Origin: Octadecabacter arcticus 238
Lineage (GTDB): Bacteria; Pseudomonadota; Alphaproteobacteria; Rhodobacterales; Rhodobacteraceae
Direction of reading: 5' to 3'
Length of the DNA stretch: 64,000 nucleotides
Assembly (NCBI RefSeq): GCF_000155735.2
Contig: NC_020908.1
Span: 997,001 to 1,061,000 of the forward strand
The translations under genes and the position numbers were made by a program. Below, piece by piece: positions 27,201 to 35,201 of the stretch (its first letter is position 1; every line of letters begins with the position of its first letter). Below the pieces are notes generated by a model. That model was given only the letters and a program-made list of their open reading frames with translations. It was not told the DNA's origin and ran no database searches.

Positions 27201-28424
27201 CTAGCGGTCGCGCGCGCGCCGCAACAATCGCCCGATCGTAAACGACGTGCGTGGCGCGTAAACATAGGGTGTGCGGTCTGCGCGGGTGTCGCGCACGCGC
27301 ATCCGGCTAAGGCCAAACACGATCAACGCCACATGACCGATCGAGATGAACACGAACAGCGCGGATGGTCCGAACGTGTCGATTAGCAGTGACGTCAGCC
27401 AAGGCGCGGCGATGGCGCCGACGGCGTAGAAAAACATCAGGGCTGCGGACAGTTCGATGCGTTCCTCGGAGGTGGCGAAATCATGGGCATGGGCGGCGGC
27501 GACGGAATAGACGGGAAACGTCGTCAGCCCGAAAAGGGCCGCACTGATCATCACGCCTGTTGTACCAAGACCCGACATTGCGACCGTGATGGCGCAGGAA
27601 AACACCGAAGCCACTGACAGCCAAACCAAAACCCAACGGCGGTCATACTTGTCCGCCAGCCAACCGGCCGGAAATTGTGCCGCAGCACCCCCCGCAACAA
27701 AGGCAGCGAGGAACAGGCCGATCTGGCTGGCCTCAAGCCCGACTTCTTGGCCATAAATCGGGCCGACCATCCGGAACGACGCGCCCGACAACGCCGCCAC
27801 GAGCACACCTGCAACGGCCAGCGGCGACATGCGCCACGCCAGCCCCGGTCGAAGGCGCGGAGCGTCGGGAATCTCGGGCTGCGGCATGCGGGTCAAGGCC
27901 AGCGGCAACATTGCCGCACAGCACAGGATCGTCAGCAGATTGTAGGCTATATAGGTCTCCATGCTCGCCAAGGTGCCGATCAACAATTGTGCGATGAGGC
28001 TGCCGCCCATATCGACAACGCGGTACAGCCCCATTGCACGGCCACGCGACGCATTTGTGACTTTCGCCTGTAGCCAGCTTTCGACGATTGTGTAACATCC
28101 TGCGATGCAAACACCTGACATGACACGCAAAAATGCCCAAGCCATCGGATCGATAATCAGAATATGACCCGCCATGCCGATGGTTCCCATCGCCGTGAAA
28201 ACGGCGAAAGCACGGCTGTGCCCGACGTTGCCCATCAGGCGCGGGGCCCACCAGCACCCAATAAAAAAGCCCAAGAAATGCATGGAGCCGAGAAAGCCAA
28301 CCTCGCCTCGGCTGAAGCCGTTCTGCAATCCTGTCAGCGCGTCCAGTGGCCCAACGCCGCCCGACGAAAGCTGCAACAACAAGACCGACAAAAAAAGGGC
28401 CGCAAAGGAGATCAACATCCGCAT
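27201..28424 (-). CDS. Major facilitator superfamily transporter
   Basis: This 407-aa protein has twelve hydrophobic segments. The loop 8-9 A-motif analogue is GWLADKYDRRWVL, and the first half carries VESWLQAKVTNASRGRAMG, a stretch shared with YcaD-like MFS proteins. It probably moves a small solute across the inner membrane; the substrate is not deducible. The ATG at 28424 has AAAGGAGATC just upstream. The C-terminus is strongly basic (GRLLRRARDR). Confidence 0.85.
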   Translation of the reverse strand: MRMLISFAALFLSVLLLQLSSGGVGPLDALTGLQNGFSRGEVGFLGSMHFLGFFIGCWWAPRLMGNVGHSRAFAVFTAMGTIGMAGHILIIDPMAWAFLRVMSGVCIAGCYTIVESWLQAKVTNASRGRAMGLYRVVDMGGSLIAQLLIGTLASMETYIAYNLLTILCCAAMLPLALTRMPQPEIPDAPRLRPGLAWRMSPLAVAGVLVAALSGASFRMVGPIYGQEVGLEASQIGLFLAAFVAGGAAAQFPAGWLADKYDRRWVLVWLSVASVFSCAITVAMSGLGTTGVMISAALFGLTTFPVYSVAAAHAHDFATSEERIELSAALMFFYAVGAIAAPWLTSLLIDTFGPSALFVFISIGHVALIVFGLSRMRVRDTRADRTPYVYAPRTSFTIGRLLRRARDR

Positions 28425-28580
28425 GGGCCCATAAACCCCCAAGTCGCGCCCGACTTCTAGGGCGTTATCGACGCCCTATGTCGTTCACGTGTCGCAGATG
28501 GGTCACGTGTGAGGGTTGCGGTGGTCTGCAAGCGAGCTATGTTTCTGCCAAATCGAAACAAGGCACACAGGGGACGTGGC

Positions 28581-29621
28581 ATGAAACAGATCGAACTTGG
28601 GCGCACGGGCATTATGGTTAGCGATTGGTGCCTCGGCACGATGACGTTTTCAACGCAGACCCCACAGGATGATGCGCACCGCCAAATTGATATGGCTTTG
28701 GACGCAGGGCTGAACTTCCTCGATACGGCGGAAATGTATCCGGTCAATCCGATGCGCAAAGAAACCGTCGGCAATTCCGAAAAGTGCATTGCCGATTGGA
28801 TCAGCAAGTCTGGACGCCGCAAGGATGTGGTGATTGCCACAAAAGCTGGCGGTGACAGCCCGCTGATCCGCGGTGGTGCGGGTTTTACGCCTGAAAACAT
28901 ACTTGATGTTCTGGACGGCAACCTGGCGCGGCTTGGCACGGATTACATCGATCTGTACCAACTGCATTGGCCCGCGCGTGGATCGTATATGTTCCGCCAG
29001 AACTGGACGTTTGATCCAAGCGGGCAAGACCGTGCGCAGACGATGGACCATATCGGCGGCGTGCTGGAAAAGCTGAAACAGGCGCAGGCAGATGGCAAAA
29101 TCCGCGCCTTCGGTCTGTCCAATGAAAGCGCGTGGGGAACCACGAAATGGATCGATGTTGCGCAAGAGTTGGGCGCGCCGCGGGTGGCGTCTGTGCAAAA
29201 CGAATACTCGTTGTTGTGCCGTCTTTACGACACCGACATGGCGGAAATGTCGGTCAACGAAGACGTGGTGTGCTTTTCATTTTCACCCCTAGCAGCAGGT
29301 CTTTTGACCGGCAAATACCAGAATGGCGCGGTGCCGGAGGGATCGCGCATGACCTTTGGGCCGCAGTTGGGCGGGCGGGTTCAACCACGTGTGTTTGATG
29401 CGGTAGATGCTTACTTAAAGGTGGCCGAAAAGCATGACATGTCACTCGCGCATATGGCGATGGCGTTCCAGCGGTCCCGCCCGTTCAAGGTCAGCGCGAT
29501 TTTCGGTGCATCTACGTCCACGCAGCTGGCAGAACTACTGGAAGGCAAGGATCTGGAACTGTCCGATGACGTCTTGGCAGATATCGACGCCGCCCACCGC
29601 GCCCATCCGATGCCTTTCTAG
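28581..29621 (+). CDS. Aldo/keto reductase, Tas-like
   Basis: This 346-aa NADPH-dependent AKR has a complete catalytic tetrad: Asp and Tyr in NFLDTAEMYPVN, Lys in VVIATKAGGDSP and His in YQLHWPARGSY. Coenzyme-binding sequences at the C-terminal side include SAIFGASTSTQLAELL. The extra loop after the histidine (MFRQNWTFDP) is like E. coli Tas. The physiological substrate is unknown. AGGGGACGTGGC precedes the ATG at 28581. The mobile island begins 137 bases downstream. Confidence 0.9.
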   Translation: MKQIELGRTGIMVSDWCLGTMTFSTQTPQDDAHRQIDMALDAGLNFLDTAEMYPVNPMRKETVGNSEKCIADWISKSGRRKDVVIATKAGGDSPLIRGGAGFTPENILDVLDGNLARLGTDYIDLYQLHWPARGSYMFRQNWTFDPSGQDRAQTMDHIGGVLEKLKQAQADGKIRAFGLSNESAWGTTKWIDVAQELGAPRVASVQNEYSLLCRLYDTDMAEMSVNEDVVCFSFSPLAAGLLTGKYQNGAVPEGSRMTFGPQLGGRVQPRVFDAVDAYLKVAEKHDMSLAHMAMAFQRSRPFKVSAIFGASTSTQLAELLEGKDLELSDDVLADIDAAHRAHPMPF

Positions 29622-29732
29622 GTCCAGTATTAAAGATCGGAATTAAGTGAAGCGGCTGCGCCGCGCGTGATGGTTTATTTGCGGGCTGTGGTTGGCGGAT
29701 CGCGATTCATTCCGCGCGGCGCTCGATGAATG

Positions 29733-29758
29733 GTTGGAGCCTCCGGCGGGGATATTTC
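29733..29758. repeat. Intergenic repeat, copy 2, left half (split by transposon)
   Basis: GGTTGGAGCCTCCGGCGGGGATATTTC matches the repeat at 53062-53102. Its expected tail (AGAAGCAAAGACGGG) is found 6.7 kb away at 36515-36529, so the transposon entered exactly within this repeat. The last eight bases (29751-29758, GATATTTC) are the left target duplication; the right copy is 36507-36514. Confidence 0.85.
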
Positions 29759-29826
29759 CGGCCTTATGTATCAAACGCACGAACAAATGTGAATCCTTTT
29801 CAGCCCATTTTTGTTAGGCTGTGCGA

Positions 29827-30189
29827 ATGCAGGACAAGACCATCAACAACGCGCTGCTGGCGCTGTATCGCACAGGTGAGGTGAGAGTGCATGTAGACGC
29901 TCTAATGGCGCTAAGGGGCATTAGAGCGCCCAAGTGCGTTCATGACAGGCCGTTGGGTCGCGGTAAGTGCAAGCGGCTGGCGTTTTCGCTGCTGCCATGC
30001 ACCACGTCTGTTGTAGCGGACGCCATACAGCGCGAGTTGTCCGACATTACGCGCAAGAGTGCGGTGAATAAAGCTTATCAGGCGCTGTTGCGGTTAGAGG
30101 CAAGGGGTGTGGTTGTGCAGGGCTTTGGACCAGATGGGTGTTTGTGGCGGGTGCCACGAACACCTAATCCTGTTTCGTGCCGAAAATGA
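29827..30189 (+). CDS. Cargo gene: putative winged-helix DNA-binding protein (120 aa)
   Basis: A frame from ATG 29827 (MQDKTINNALLALYRTGEVR) to the TAG-free stop at 30189. The C-terminal part, KAYQALLRLEARGVVVQGFG followed by LWRV, has the helix-then-wing look of a winged helix-turn-helix. I do not recognise a named family. It starts 47 bases inside the left transposon end and overlaps the small membrane-protein gene tail to tail by 26 bases. It may control transposition or cargo; that is inference. Confidence 0.5.
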   Translation: MQDKTINNALLALYRTGEVRVHVDALMALRGIRAPKCVHDRPLGRGKCKRLAFSLLPCTTSVVADAIQRELSDITRKSAVNKAYQALLRLEARGVVVQGFGPDGCLWRVPRTPNPVSCRK

Positions 30190-30394
30190 ACCCGATACAT
30201 CCCGTTACTATAGAGGCTAACAACGAAAGAATGTTTGAAGGTCCGTCCGAGATGGTTCCGGCCTCCCGATTGAAGGCCACGCAGAATACTATAATCATAG
30301 CCAAAAGACACATTCCGACAGCAACAAACGCAATGGTCTTTGATGAATCCGTTGATCCAATCAGCTTTCCGATTGGACCCATTTGAACTTTCAT
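30164..30394 (-). CDS. Cargo gene: 76-aa protein with two membrane segments
   Basis: Starting at ATG 30394 (MKVQMGPIGKLIGSTDSSK), it has hydrophobic segments at about residues 20-42 and 50-70 and ends GFIFGTKQD. It lies directly downstream of the Panacea-domain gene in its original arrangement, with the start overlapping the 3' end of that gene's reading frame. Panacea antitoxins are known to pair with toxins of several folds, including transmembrane ones, so this could be the partner toxin. No homologue is recognised and toxicity is unproven. Confidence 0.55.
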   Translation of the reverse strand: MKVQMGPIGKLIGSTDSSKTIAFVAVGMCLLAMIIVFCVAFNREAGTISDGPSNILSLLASIVTGCIGFIFGTKQD

Positions 30395-30465
30395 GGATCT
30401 TCGATCTTGCGTCAGCCCTCTCGTCAGATGTTGAGAACGCGTCCGCTTCACCGATATCGGTGTTA

Positions 30466-31658
30466 TACTCCTGCGCCTGAATTGACCTGACGATTTTGGG
30501 CCTGCGATTCACTTCGTCGCATGGCCAAAGGCGGTTCAGTCTGTATTTTGAGTTTATGAGCAAGCAATACAAAACAGTCTCCTTATCCGACGAGCAGCGC
30601 ATAGCACTTGAAGCGCTTTGCCGCCGCCGCAAAGTTGACGCCCTTGTTTGGAAACGGGCGCGCGCGTTTCTTCTTTTGGACGCAGGAGAAGACGCCGGAA
30701 CGGTTTGCCGGATTTTGGATATTGGCCCGACAGTTTTGACGGAGTGGCGATTTGCCTTTGCCGGTGCGGGACTATCGTTTTTCGGTCTGAAGGACTACAG
30801 CCAGCGTCAGGGTCATTTGTCCGTCGTGCAAGAGCAGGCGGTGAGAGCCCATTTCACCGCGCAGCCTGCCCGCAATGCCGATGAGGTCTGTGCCTATGTT
30901 CTAGCCGAGTGCGACCAAAACTACAGCACGTCGGGAGCCGCCAAGCTGATGCGCCGCCTGGGGTTCGCGTATAAGAAACCACAATTGCTGCCTGCACAGG
31001 CCGATGAAGCCAAGCAGGCTGCGTTTATTGCCAAATATGAGGCCCTGATGAACGGGTTGGCCGCAGATGAGATGGTTGTCTTTTCGGACGCTGTCCACCC
31101 CGAACACCAGAGCCGCCCCGCCCATGGTTGGTTCCCCAAGGGACAAAAGACGGCCCTGAAGGCGACATCAGGGCGCAAGCGGCTCAACATTCAGGGCGCG
31201 CTTGACCTTGAGACTTTCCAGTTCACCTTTGTGGAAGGCGAGAAGATCAATGCCCAGACAACCCGACAGATGCTGGAAAAGTTGGAACGCAACAACCAAA
31301 CCAAGACGGCCATCCACGTCTTTGTCGACAATGCCCGCTATCATCATGCCAAGATACTACAGCCATGGCTGGACAGCCCAGAACGTCGGGTGAAGTTGCA
31401 TTTCTTGCCAGCATATGCCCCGCACCTCAACCCGATCGAGCGTCTTTGGGGTGTTATGCACAAATGGGTCACCCACAATCGGCACTATGCAACGTTCAAC
31501 CAATTCACAGAGGCCATTTTCGACTTCTTCCGCAAGACCCTGCCAGAAAAATAGCCAGAGTTCCGCGACACTGTCACCGACAACTTCCGCGTCATATCGC
31601 TCAAGGAATACAAAGTGATTTGAGGGGAAAACCTCAGGTCAATTCAGGCGCGGGAGTA
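30466..31658. mobile_element. IS630-family insertion sequence
   Basis: 27-bp inverted repeats with one mismatch (30464-30490 and 31634-31660) start with TATACTCC and are bounded by TA, the normal IS630/Tc1 target. The element interrupts the Panacea gene: flanking codons rejoin as VAY-NTDI across the TA. It carries one transposase gene on the plus strand. Confidence 0.9.
30556..31554 (+). CDS. IS630 transposase, shortened by an amber codon
   Basis: This 332-aa protein has an N-terminal helix-turn-helix region and a DDE catalytic core: first Asp in VVFSDAVHPEH, second in HVFVDNARYHHA, Glu in LNPIERLWGVMHK. The frame stops at TAG 31552-31554 after TLPEK but continues in frame as PEFRDTVTDNFRVISLKEYK to TGA 31621-31623, so a tryptophan codon has probably become TAG. 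All three catalytic residues lie before the stop; loss of 23 C-terminal residues may or may not abolish activity. The ATG at 30556 (MSKQYKTVSLSDEQR) is the expected start. Confidence 0.88.
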   Translation: MSKQYKTVSLSDEQRIALEALCRRRKVDALVWKRARAFLLLDAGEDAGTVCRILDIGPTVLTEWRFAFAGAGLSFFGLKDYSQRQGHLSVVQEQAVRAHFTAQPARNADEVCAYVLAECDQNYSTSGAAKLMRRLGFAYKKPQLLPAQADEAKQAAFIAKYEALMNGLAADEMVVFSDAVHPEHQSRPAHGWFPKGQKTALKATSGRKRLNIQGALDLETFQFTFVEGEKINAQTTRQMLEKLERNNQTKTAIHVFVDNARYHHAKILQPWLDSPERRVKLHFLPAYAPHLNPIERLWGVMHKWVTHNRHYATFNQFTEAIFDFFRKTLPEK

Positions 31659-31660
31659 TA

Positions 31661-32092
31661 TAAGCCACCTTGAAGTTATTCTCAGCAGCGACACGATGCC
31701 TTGGTGCCGTCCTTGTGTGTCAGGTCCGAAAGCGCAAACCCCGAAAGATGGCCGTAGCGCCCCCAAATCCAAGTGACGAGATTTCGTGTGTTCTCGTCGT
31801 CTTGGTCGACATTCTCCGGCGCAGCAAATGGGTTTGATGACTGTGGCGCAGTTATCGGCTTACGCCCAAAAACTTTGAACGCGTGATAAAGGCTATCAAA
31901 AACGGGGCCATGCTTCCAGATTTCTGGACCTTCTGTGGTCAATCTGGGCTGCTCCAATCCGTAGACTGCTAGCGACCAGCCATATGAACAATAAACCAGC
32001 TTCTAAAGCTTCATGTGCTCGATGCCTTTGTCGGCACCAAATTGCTCAATAAAGTTGTTTGCGATAGCGAGTGGGTTGTATGGAACGGGCAT
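31661..32092 (-). pseudogene. Panacea/SocA-domain gene (antitoxin type), multiply broken
   Basis: From ATG 32092 the frame reads MPVPYNPLAIANNFIEQFG, then a TAG at 32003-32005 inside MKL-stop-KLVYCSYGW where the family has glutamine, then EIWKHGPVFDSLYHAFKVFG and YGHLSGFALSDLTHKDGT. This is the Panacea domain found in SocA and GepA-like antitoxins. A 1- or 2-base indel near 31700-31706 shifts the frame (continuing HRVAAENNFKVAY), and the IS630 element then splits the gene; its end (NTDIGEADAFSTSDE) lies at 30395-30463. Three lesions make it nonfunctional. Confidence 0.85.
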
Positions 32093-32177
32093 AGGGTCGA
32101 CCTCGCTTCTCTTGTAAATCTGTCTTTATAACATACGAGTCCGATGTAAGATTTACAAGATTTCAGTTTCGTTTGTA

Positions 32178-33155
32178 TTAAGGCGTGCGCTGCCAGTACC
32201 CCTTCCAGCTACGCGACACTGGTGCGTCCATTGCGTTAGACACAACCAACTGCGCCAGTGTGCCGTTGTCGGTGCGGCGGTTGTCTTCCAGCCATGCAGA
32301 GTGGTTTGCGTACTGGTGCAGGTACTGTGGCGACACGCCGTGGTGCTGGCCTTTGATCATGTTGCGCAAGCGGCTAAAGAAGCTTTCAACCATGTTTGTG
32401 TGCTTACCGTGGTCGCTGTAGATTTCGGAGTGGTTCACGCGGTCAACGTGGTGGCCCATGTGCAGTGCATCCCAGTGGGACGCTTCGTCGGCTGACATGG
32501 TTGCCGTGCGGCATACGTTCTCGTTTGCCAGTGCAACACCCTCAGCTTCTGACATAGATACGAATGGCAATGTGCGGCCTGTCCGCTCACGAAGGGCCAC
32601 CACAACGCGGCGCTTGCCTGTCTGGTGGCGCTTGAGGCGAAGGTCTACGCGGTCAACCTTGGCGTTGGCAGGTCGGATATGACCGCTAAAGTACGCCCCA
32701 TCAATCTCAATGTGACCTTGCAGAACTTCGCCTGTCTGGACCTCTTGCGCCATGGCTTCGCGCAGCTTGTGGGACAGAACGAACGCTGTCTTGTACTGGC
32801 AGTCCAGATCGCGGGAAAGCTGCACCATGGATACGCCCTTGGATGCGTTCACCAGAATGAAAATTGCGGCCAACAGGTCAACGAAGTCCATCTTGCGCGA
32901 AGCAAAGATCGTGCCGGACGTGACGCTAAACTGGTGCGCACAGCCCTTACACTTGAACTTGCGGCGCGTGGTGATCTTGTACGTTTCGTGGTTGCCACAC
33001 TGGGGGCAAACAGCCTCCCCGTTCGTCTCAGGCCAGCGCATTGCGCAGAAGGTTGCGTATGCCGCATCTTCGCCAGCCTTGTAGATCGCACGAAGGCTGG
33101 TGGTGCGGGAAGCTGCTGAGAGAAGAAAGTGCTGGGCCATTGCCATCATATCCAT
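32178..33155 (-). CDS. IS1595-family transposase (ISXO2-like) of the cargo transposon
   Basis: This 325-aa protein has an N-terminal zinc ribbon (CPQCGNHETY...FKCKGCAHQFSVTSGTIF) followed by the ISXO2-like RNase-H-fold catalytic domain: IEIDGAYFSGH with the first Asp, EIYSDHGKHTNMVESFF with the later acidic and N/E residues, then a C-terminal YLHQYANHSAWLEDNR helix. The frame is intact from ATG 33155 (other ATGs occur a few codons in). It is divergently transcribed from the DUF6471 gene. As an intact gene it could still move the element if the ends are functional. Confidence 0.9.
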   Translation of the reverse strand: MDMMAMAQHFLLSAASRTTSLRAIYKAGEDAAYATFCAMRWPETNGEAVCPQCGNHETYKITTRRKFKCKGCAHQFSVTSGTIFASRKMDFVDLLAAIFILVNASKGVSMVQLSRDLDCQYKTAFVLSHKLREAMAQEVQTGEVLQGHIEIDGAYFSGHIRPANAKVDRVDLRLKRHQTGKRRVVVALRERTGRTLPFVSMSEAEGVALANENVCRTATMSADEASHWDALHMGHHVDRVNHSEIYSDHGKHTNMVESFFSRLRNMIKGQHHGVSPQYLHQYANHSAWLEDNRRTDNGTLAQLVVSNAMDAPVSRSWKGYWQRTP

Positions 33156-33242
33156 TACTTATGTAATGAATATAGTACGTAGACGTATCAAACACAATAC
33201 CTTATGTATCGTAAATGATGCTTTTATTTATATAGGTGATAC
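33156..33242. promoter_or_regulatory. Divergent transposase/DUF6471 promoter with copies of the transposon end motif
   Basis: CCTTATGTATC at 33200-33210 is identical to 11 bases of the transposon end (CGGCCTTATGTATCAAACGC), and GTATCAAACAC at 33185-33195 matches its next part with one change. TTACTTATGTAATG and TACGTAGACGTA are further near-palindromes. The AT-rich 87 bp thus carries candidate binding sites for transposase or DUF6471. Confidence 0.65.
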
Positions 33243-33452
33243 ATGCCGGACCAGAATGAGTGGGAAATGAAGGCCGCGAACCTTCTGAAAGCCGAATTGA
33301 AGCGCAAGGGCGTGACTTATGCGCAGTTGGCGGAATTGATTGGCGAAAAGGAAGTGAACATCCGTAACAAGCTGTCACGGGGGAAGTTCAGTGCCGCGTT
33401 CATGCTGCAAAGTTTAGTTGCTATTCAAGTGAATGACTTGCGTTTGGCCTAG
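33243..33452 (+). CDS. DUF6471 protein, small helix-turn-helix-like (69 aa)
   Basis: This short protein (MPDQNEWEMKAANLLKAELK) reads like a minimal Xre-type helix-turn-helix: RKGVTYAQLAELIGEKEVNI then RNKLSRGKFSAAFMLQSLVA. DUF6471 genes are often found beside IS1595/ISXO2-type transposases (recalled). A role as transposition regulator is inferred from position across a promoter containing end-like motifs. Its 3' end overlaps the converging, broken membrane-protein gene by 32 bases. Confidence 0.8.
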   Translation: MPDQNEWEMKAANLLKAELKRKGVTYAQLAELIGEKEVNIRNKLSRGKFSAAFMLQSLVAIQVNDLRLA

Positions 33453-33702
33453 CCCATGCAGTTTCCCAACTTTCCCCCTTAAACCGTTCAAACAACTCAT
33501 AGGTGTCAACCATCGTTTTGTTGGTAAATTCGTCATCTACGATAAACCGTAATTTATTGTCGGGAGAAAACCATCGAAACTTTTGAGTTCCAGCGTCCAT
33601 CTGAATTGACGTAGCCAGAAGCCCCAAATTTCCTGCTGCGATAATTTCGCCGGAAATAGCCTGCGCTCTTGGCGAGGCTTCGTACTCTCTTGGACTAATG
33701 CC

Positions 33703-34868
33703 CATACTACACGACTCTTGTGATTATGGGTGGAATTAGTATCCACGGTGAGACAGCGGCGTTTGGGTCTGACCTGAGCAGTTTACGGAGCTGATCGAAG
33801 CCAATTCGAAAGAATGACTTTGCAAAATATCCGTGTTTTTTCCGCTTCATTTTCCCGCCTCCAATAAGCTTTGTGGCGGTTTTAGATGCCCATGCAACCG
33901 CGAGCGCAACGAGACCTAAAAGAAGCTCAAGTTTTTTGGAGATGGTCAGTCGTGTGTCTTCAAGATTGAAGCCGCGTGTCTTTGTGTCGCCAAAGAGGCT
34001 CTCAATGGCCCATCTTTTCTTGTAGGTGGCGAGGGCCCGATGTGCGGGCCGGTTAGAGACGACGATCAAAAGCTCACCCCCCTTGATGCGCTTTGCAGCA
34101 AAGCTAAACCACGTGGCCTCCCCCAAATTGTTGCCTCCAAATCGGGCATCAAAGTTGCGCTTACCGCGACAGGTGCGCAACAAGGTGCTTAGATTTTGCG
34201 TTTTCCCGTCCTGTGTGGTCACAAGTTGGTTTGCTTTGATACGGATGACAAATGGGACGTTGTTTTTATGAAGAAAATCCAACCATTGTGCTCCAATGAA
34301 TTCCCGGTCCGCTAACAAGAACTTGATGGTGGAGACCTCAAACACCGACAGATAACGTTTCATCAAGGCAATGCGCTGAGCAGTATCGCTGTTCCCTGCA
34401 CGCCCCAAAACGCTCCACATCAACGGAATACGGTGGCGGCGTGTGACAATGGCTAAGACCAAGAAGTTGACATGGCGTTGGCTAATTTTCCAATTTGTTC
34501 GGTCCAAGCATAAATGCCAGGTGGGGCCAGAACCAATCATTTTAACAAGCAAGGGGGCCGCCCAATCCGAGCCAAGATCAACATGCTGGAAAAAGCGTTG
34601 TAGGCGACGGTAGGTGCTTTCAACCTTGCTATCGGTAGGAAACTCACAGGCCAGATGGCTCAAATTTACCGTCCGGGCATTCACCATTCCCATGATCAAG
34701 AGGCACATCGTTTCAAGGCGACTGTTGCTCAACTCTAAATGGGGGGATAACCTCTTCTTGAGGGTCGTCAGGGCTTTCGTGATCATCCGTGGAACCTTTT
34801 TTAGCGATAAGAGTCCGCTCCTAAATCACCTTCTGACACCCTCAACCACCCTACTGTCGTGTAGTATG
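33703..34868. mobile_element. IS4-family insertion sequence
   Basis: 1166 bp bounded by 13-bp perfect inverted repeats (CATACTACACGAC at 33703-33715; complement at 34856-34868) and a 9-bp direct duplication ACTAATGCC at 33694-33702 and 34869-34877. The single transposase gene fills it, its stop codon lying inside the left repeat. Confidence 0.95.
33707..34786 (-). CDS. IS4-family transposase
   Basis: This intact 359-aa DDE transposase has first Asp in CLDRTNWKISQR, second Asp in FLLADREFIGAQWL, and the Y-x2-R-x3-E-x6-K signature of IS4 in YKKRWAIESLFGDTKTRGFN. A basic C-terminal part (GGGKMKRKKHGYF) follows. Together with well-preserved ends and duplication it appears to be a recent insertion and possibly active. 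Confidence 0.93.
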   Translation of the reverse strand: MITKALTTLKKRLSPHLELSNSRLETMCLLIMGMVNARTVNLSHLACEFPTDSKVESTYRRLQRFFQHVDLGSDWAAPLLVKMIGSGPTWHLCLDRTNWKISQRHVNFLVLAIVTRRHRIPLMWSVLGRAGNSDTAQRIALMKRYLSVFEVSTIKFLLADREFIGAQWLDFLHKNNVPFVIRIKANQLVTTQDGKTQNLSTLLRTCRGKRNFDARFGGNNLGEATWFSFAAKRIKGGELLIVVSNRPAHRALATYKKRWAIESLFGDTKTRGFNLEDTRLTISKKLELLLGLVALAVAWASKTATKLIGGGKMKRKKHGYFAKSFFRIGFDQLRKLLRSDPNAAVSPWILIPPIITRVV

Positions 34869-35201
34869 ACTAATGCCAGAGAAGGCACAGGCAGCATGCT
34901 TGACGCTTATATTCTTAATTCCATATGCCCATTTTTCATCACGCAAGGCCGCATCGGCTTGACGCCTATCAATCCTTACCGCCCAAAAGTGCGCCCACGC
35001 GCCAAATGTTGCCCCCAGCAAGGTGAAAAACGAGTTCTGAACCCATTGGGTTTGGAAAAGCTCAATCATGGGATCAACCCAAGACGCAGAGTTGACCCCA
35101 AGTCGCTGCAGCGCCTCATCAAAGAACGGCTCAAACAGCATAGCCCAGAATGCTGATAATGCGGCCATGCCAAAAATTGAAAGTAGTATATACCTAAGCA
35201 G

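Noticed and set aside
30078..30632. Long minus-strand frame of 184 codons across the IS630 left end
   Set aside because: It joins unrelated reading: the Panacea 3' end and IS terminal DNA; the 76-aa frame at 30164-30394 is more credible.
34614..35156. Plus-strand frame of 180 codons over the IS4 right end
   Set aside because: It lies opposite the IS4 transposase and the interrupted membrane-protein gene, both of which are recognisable.
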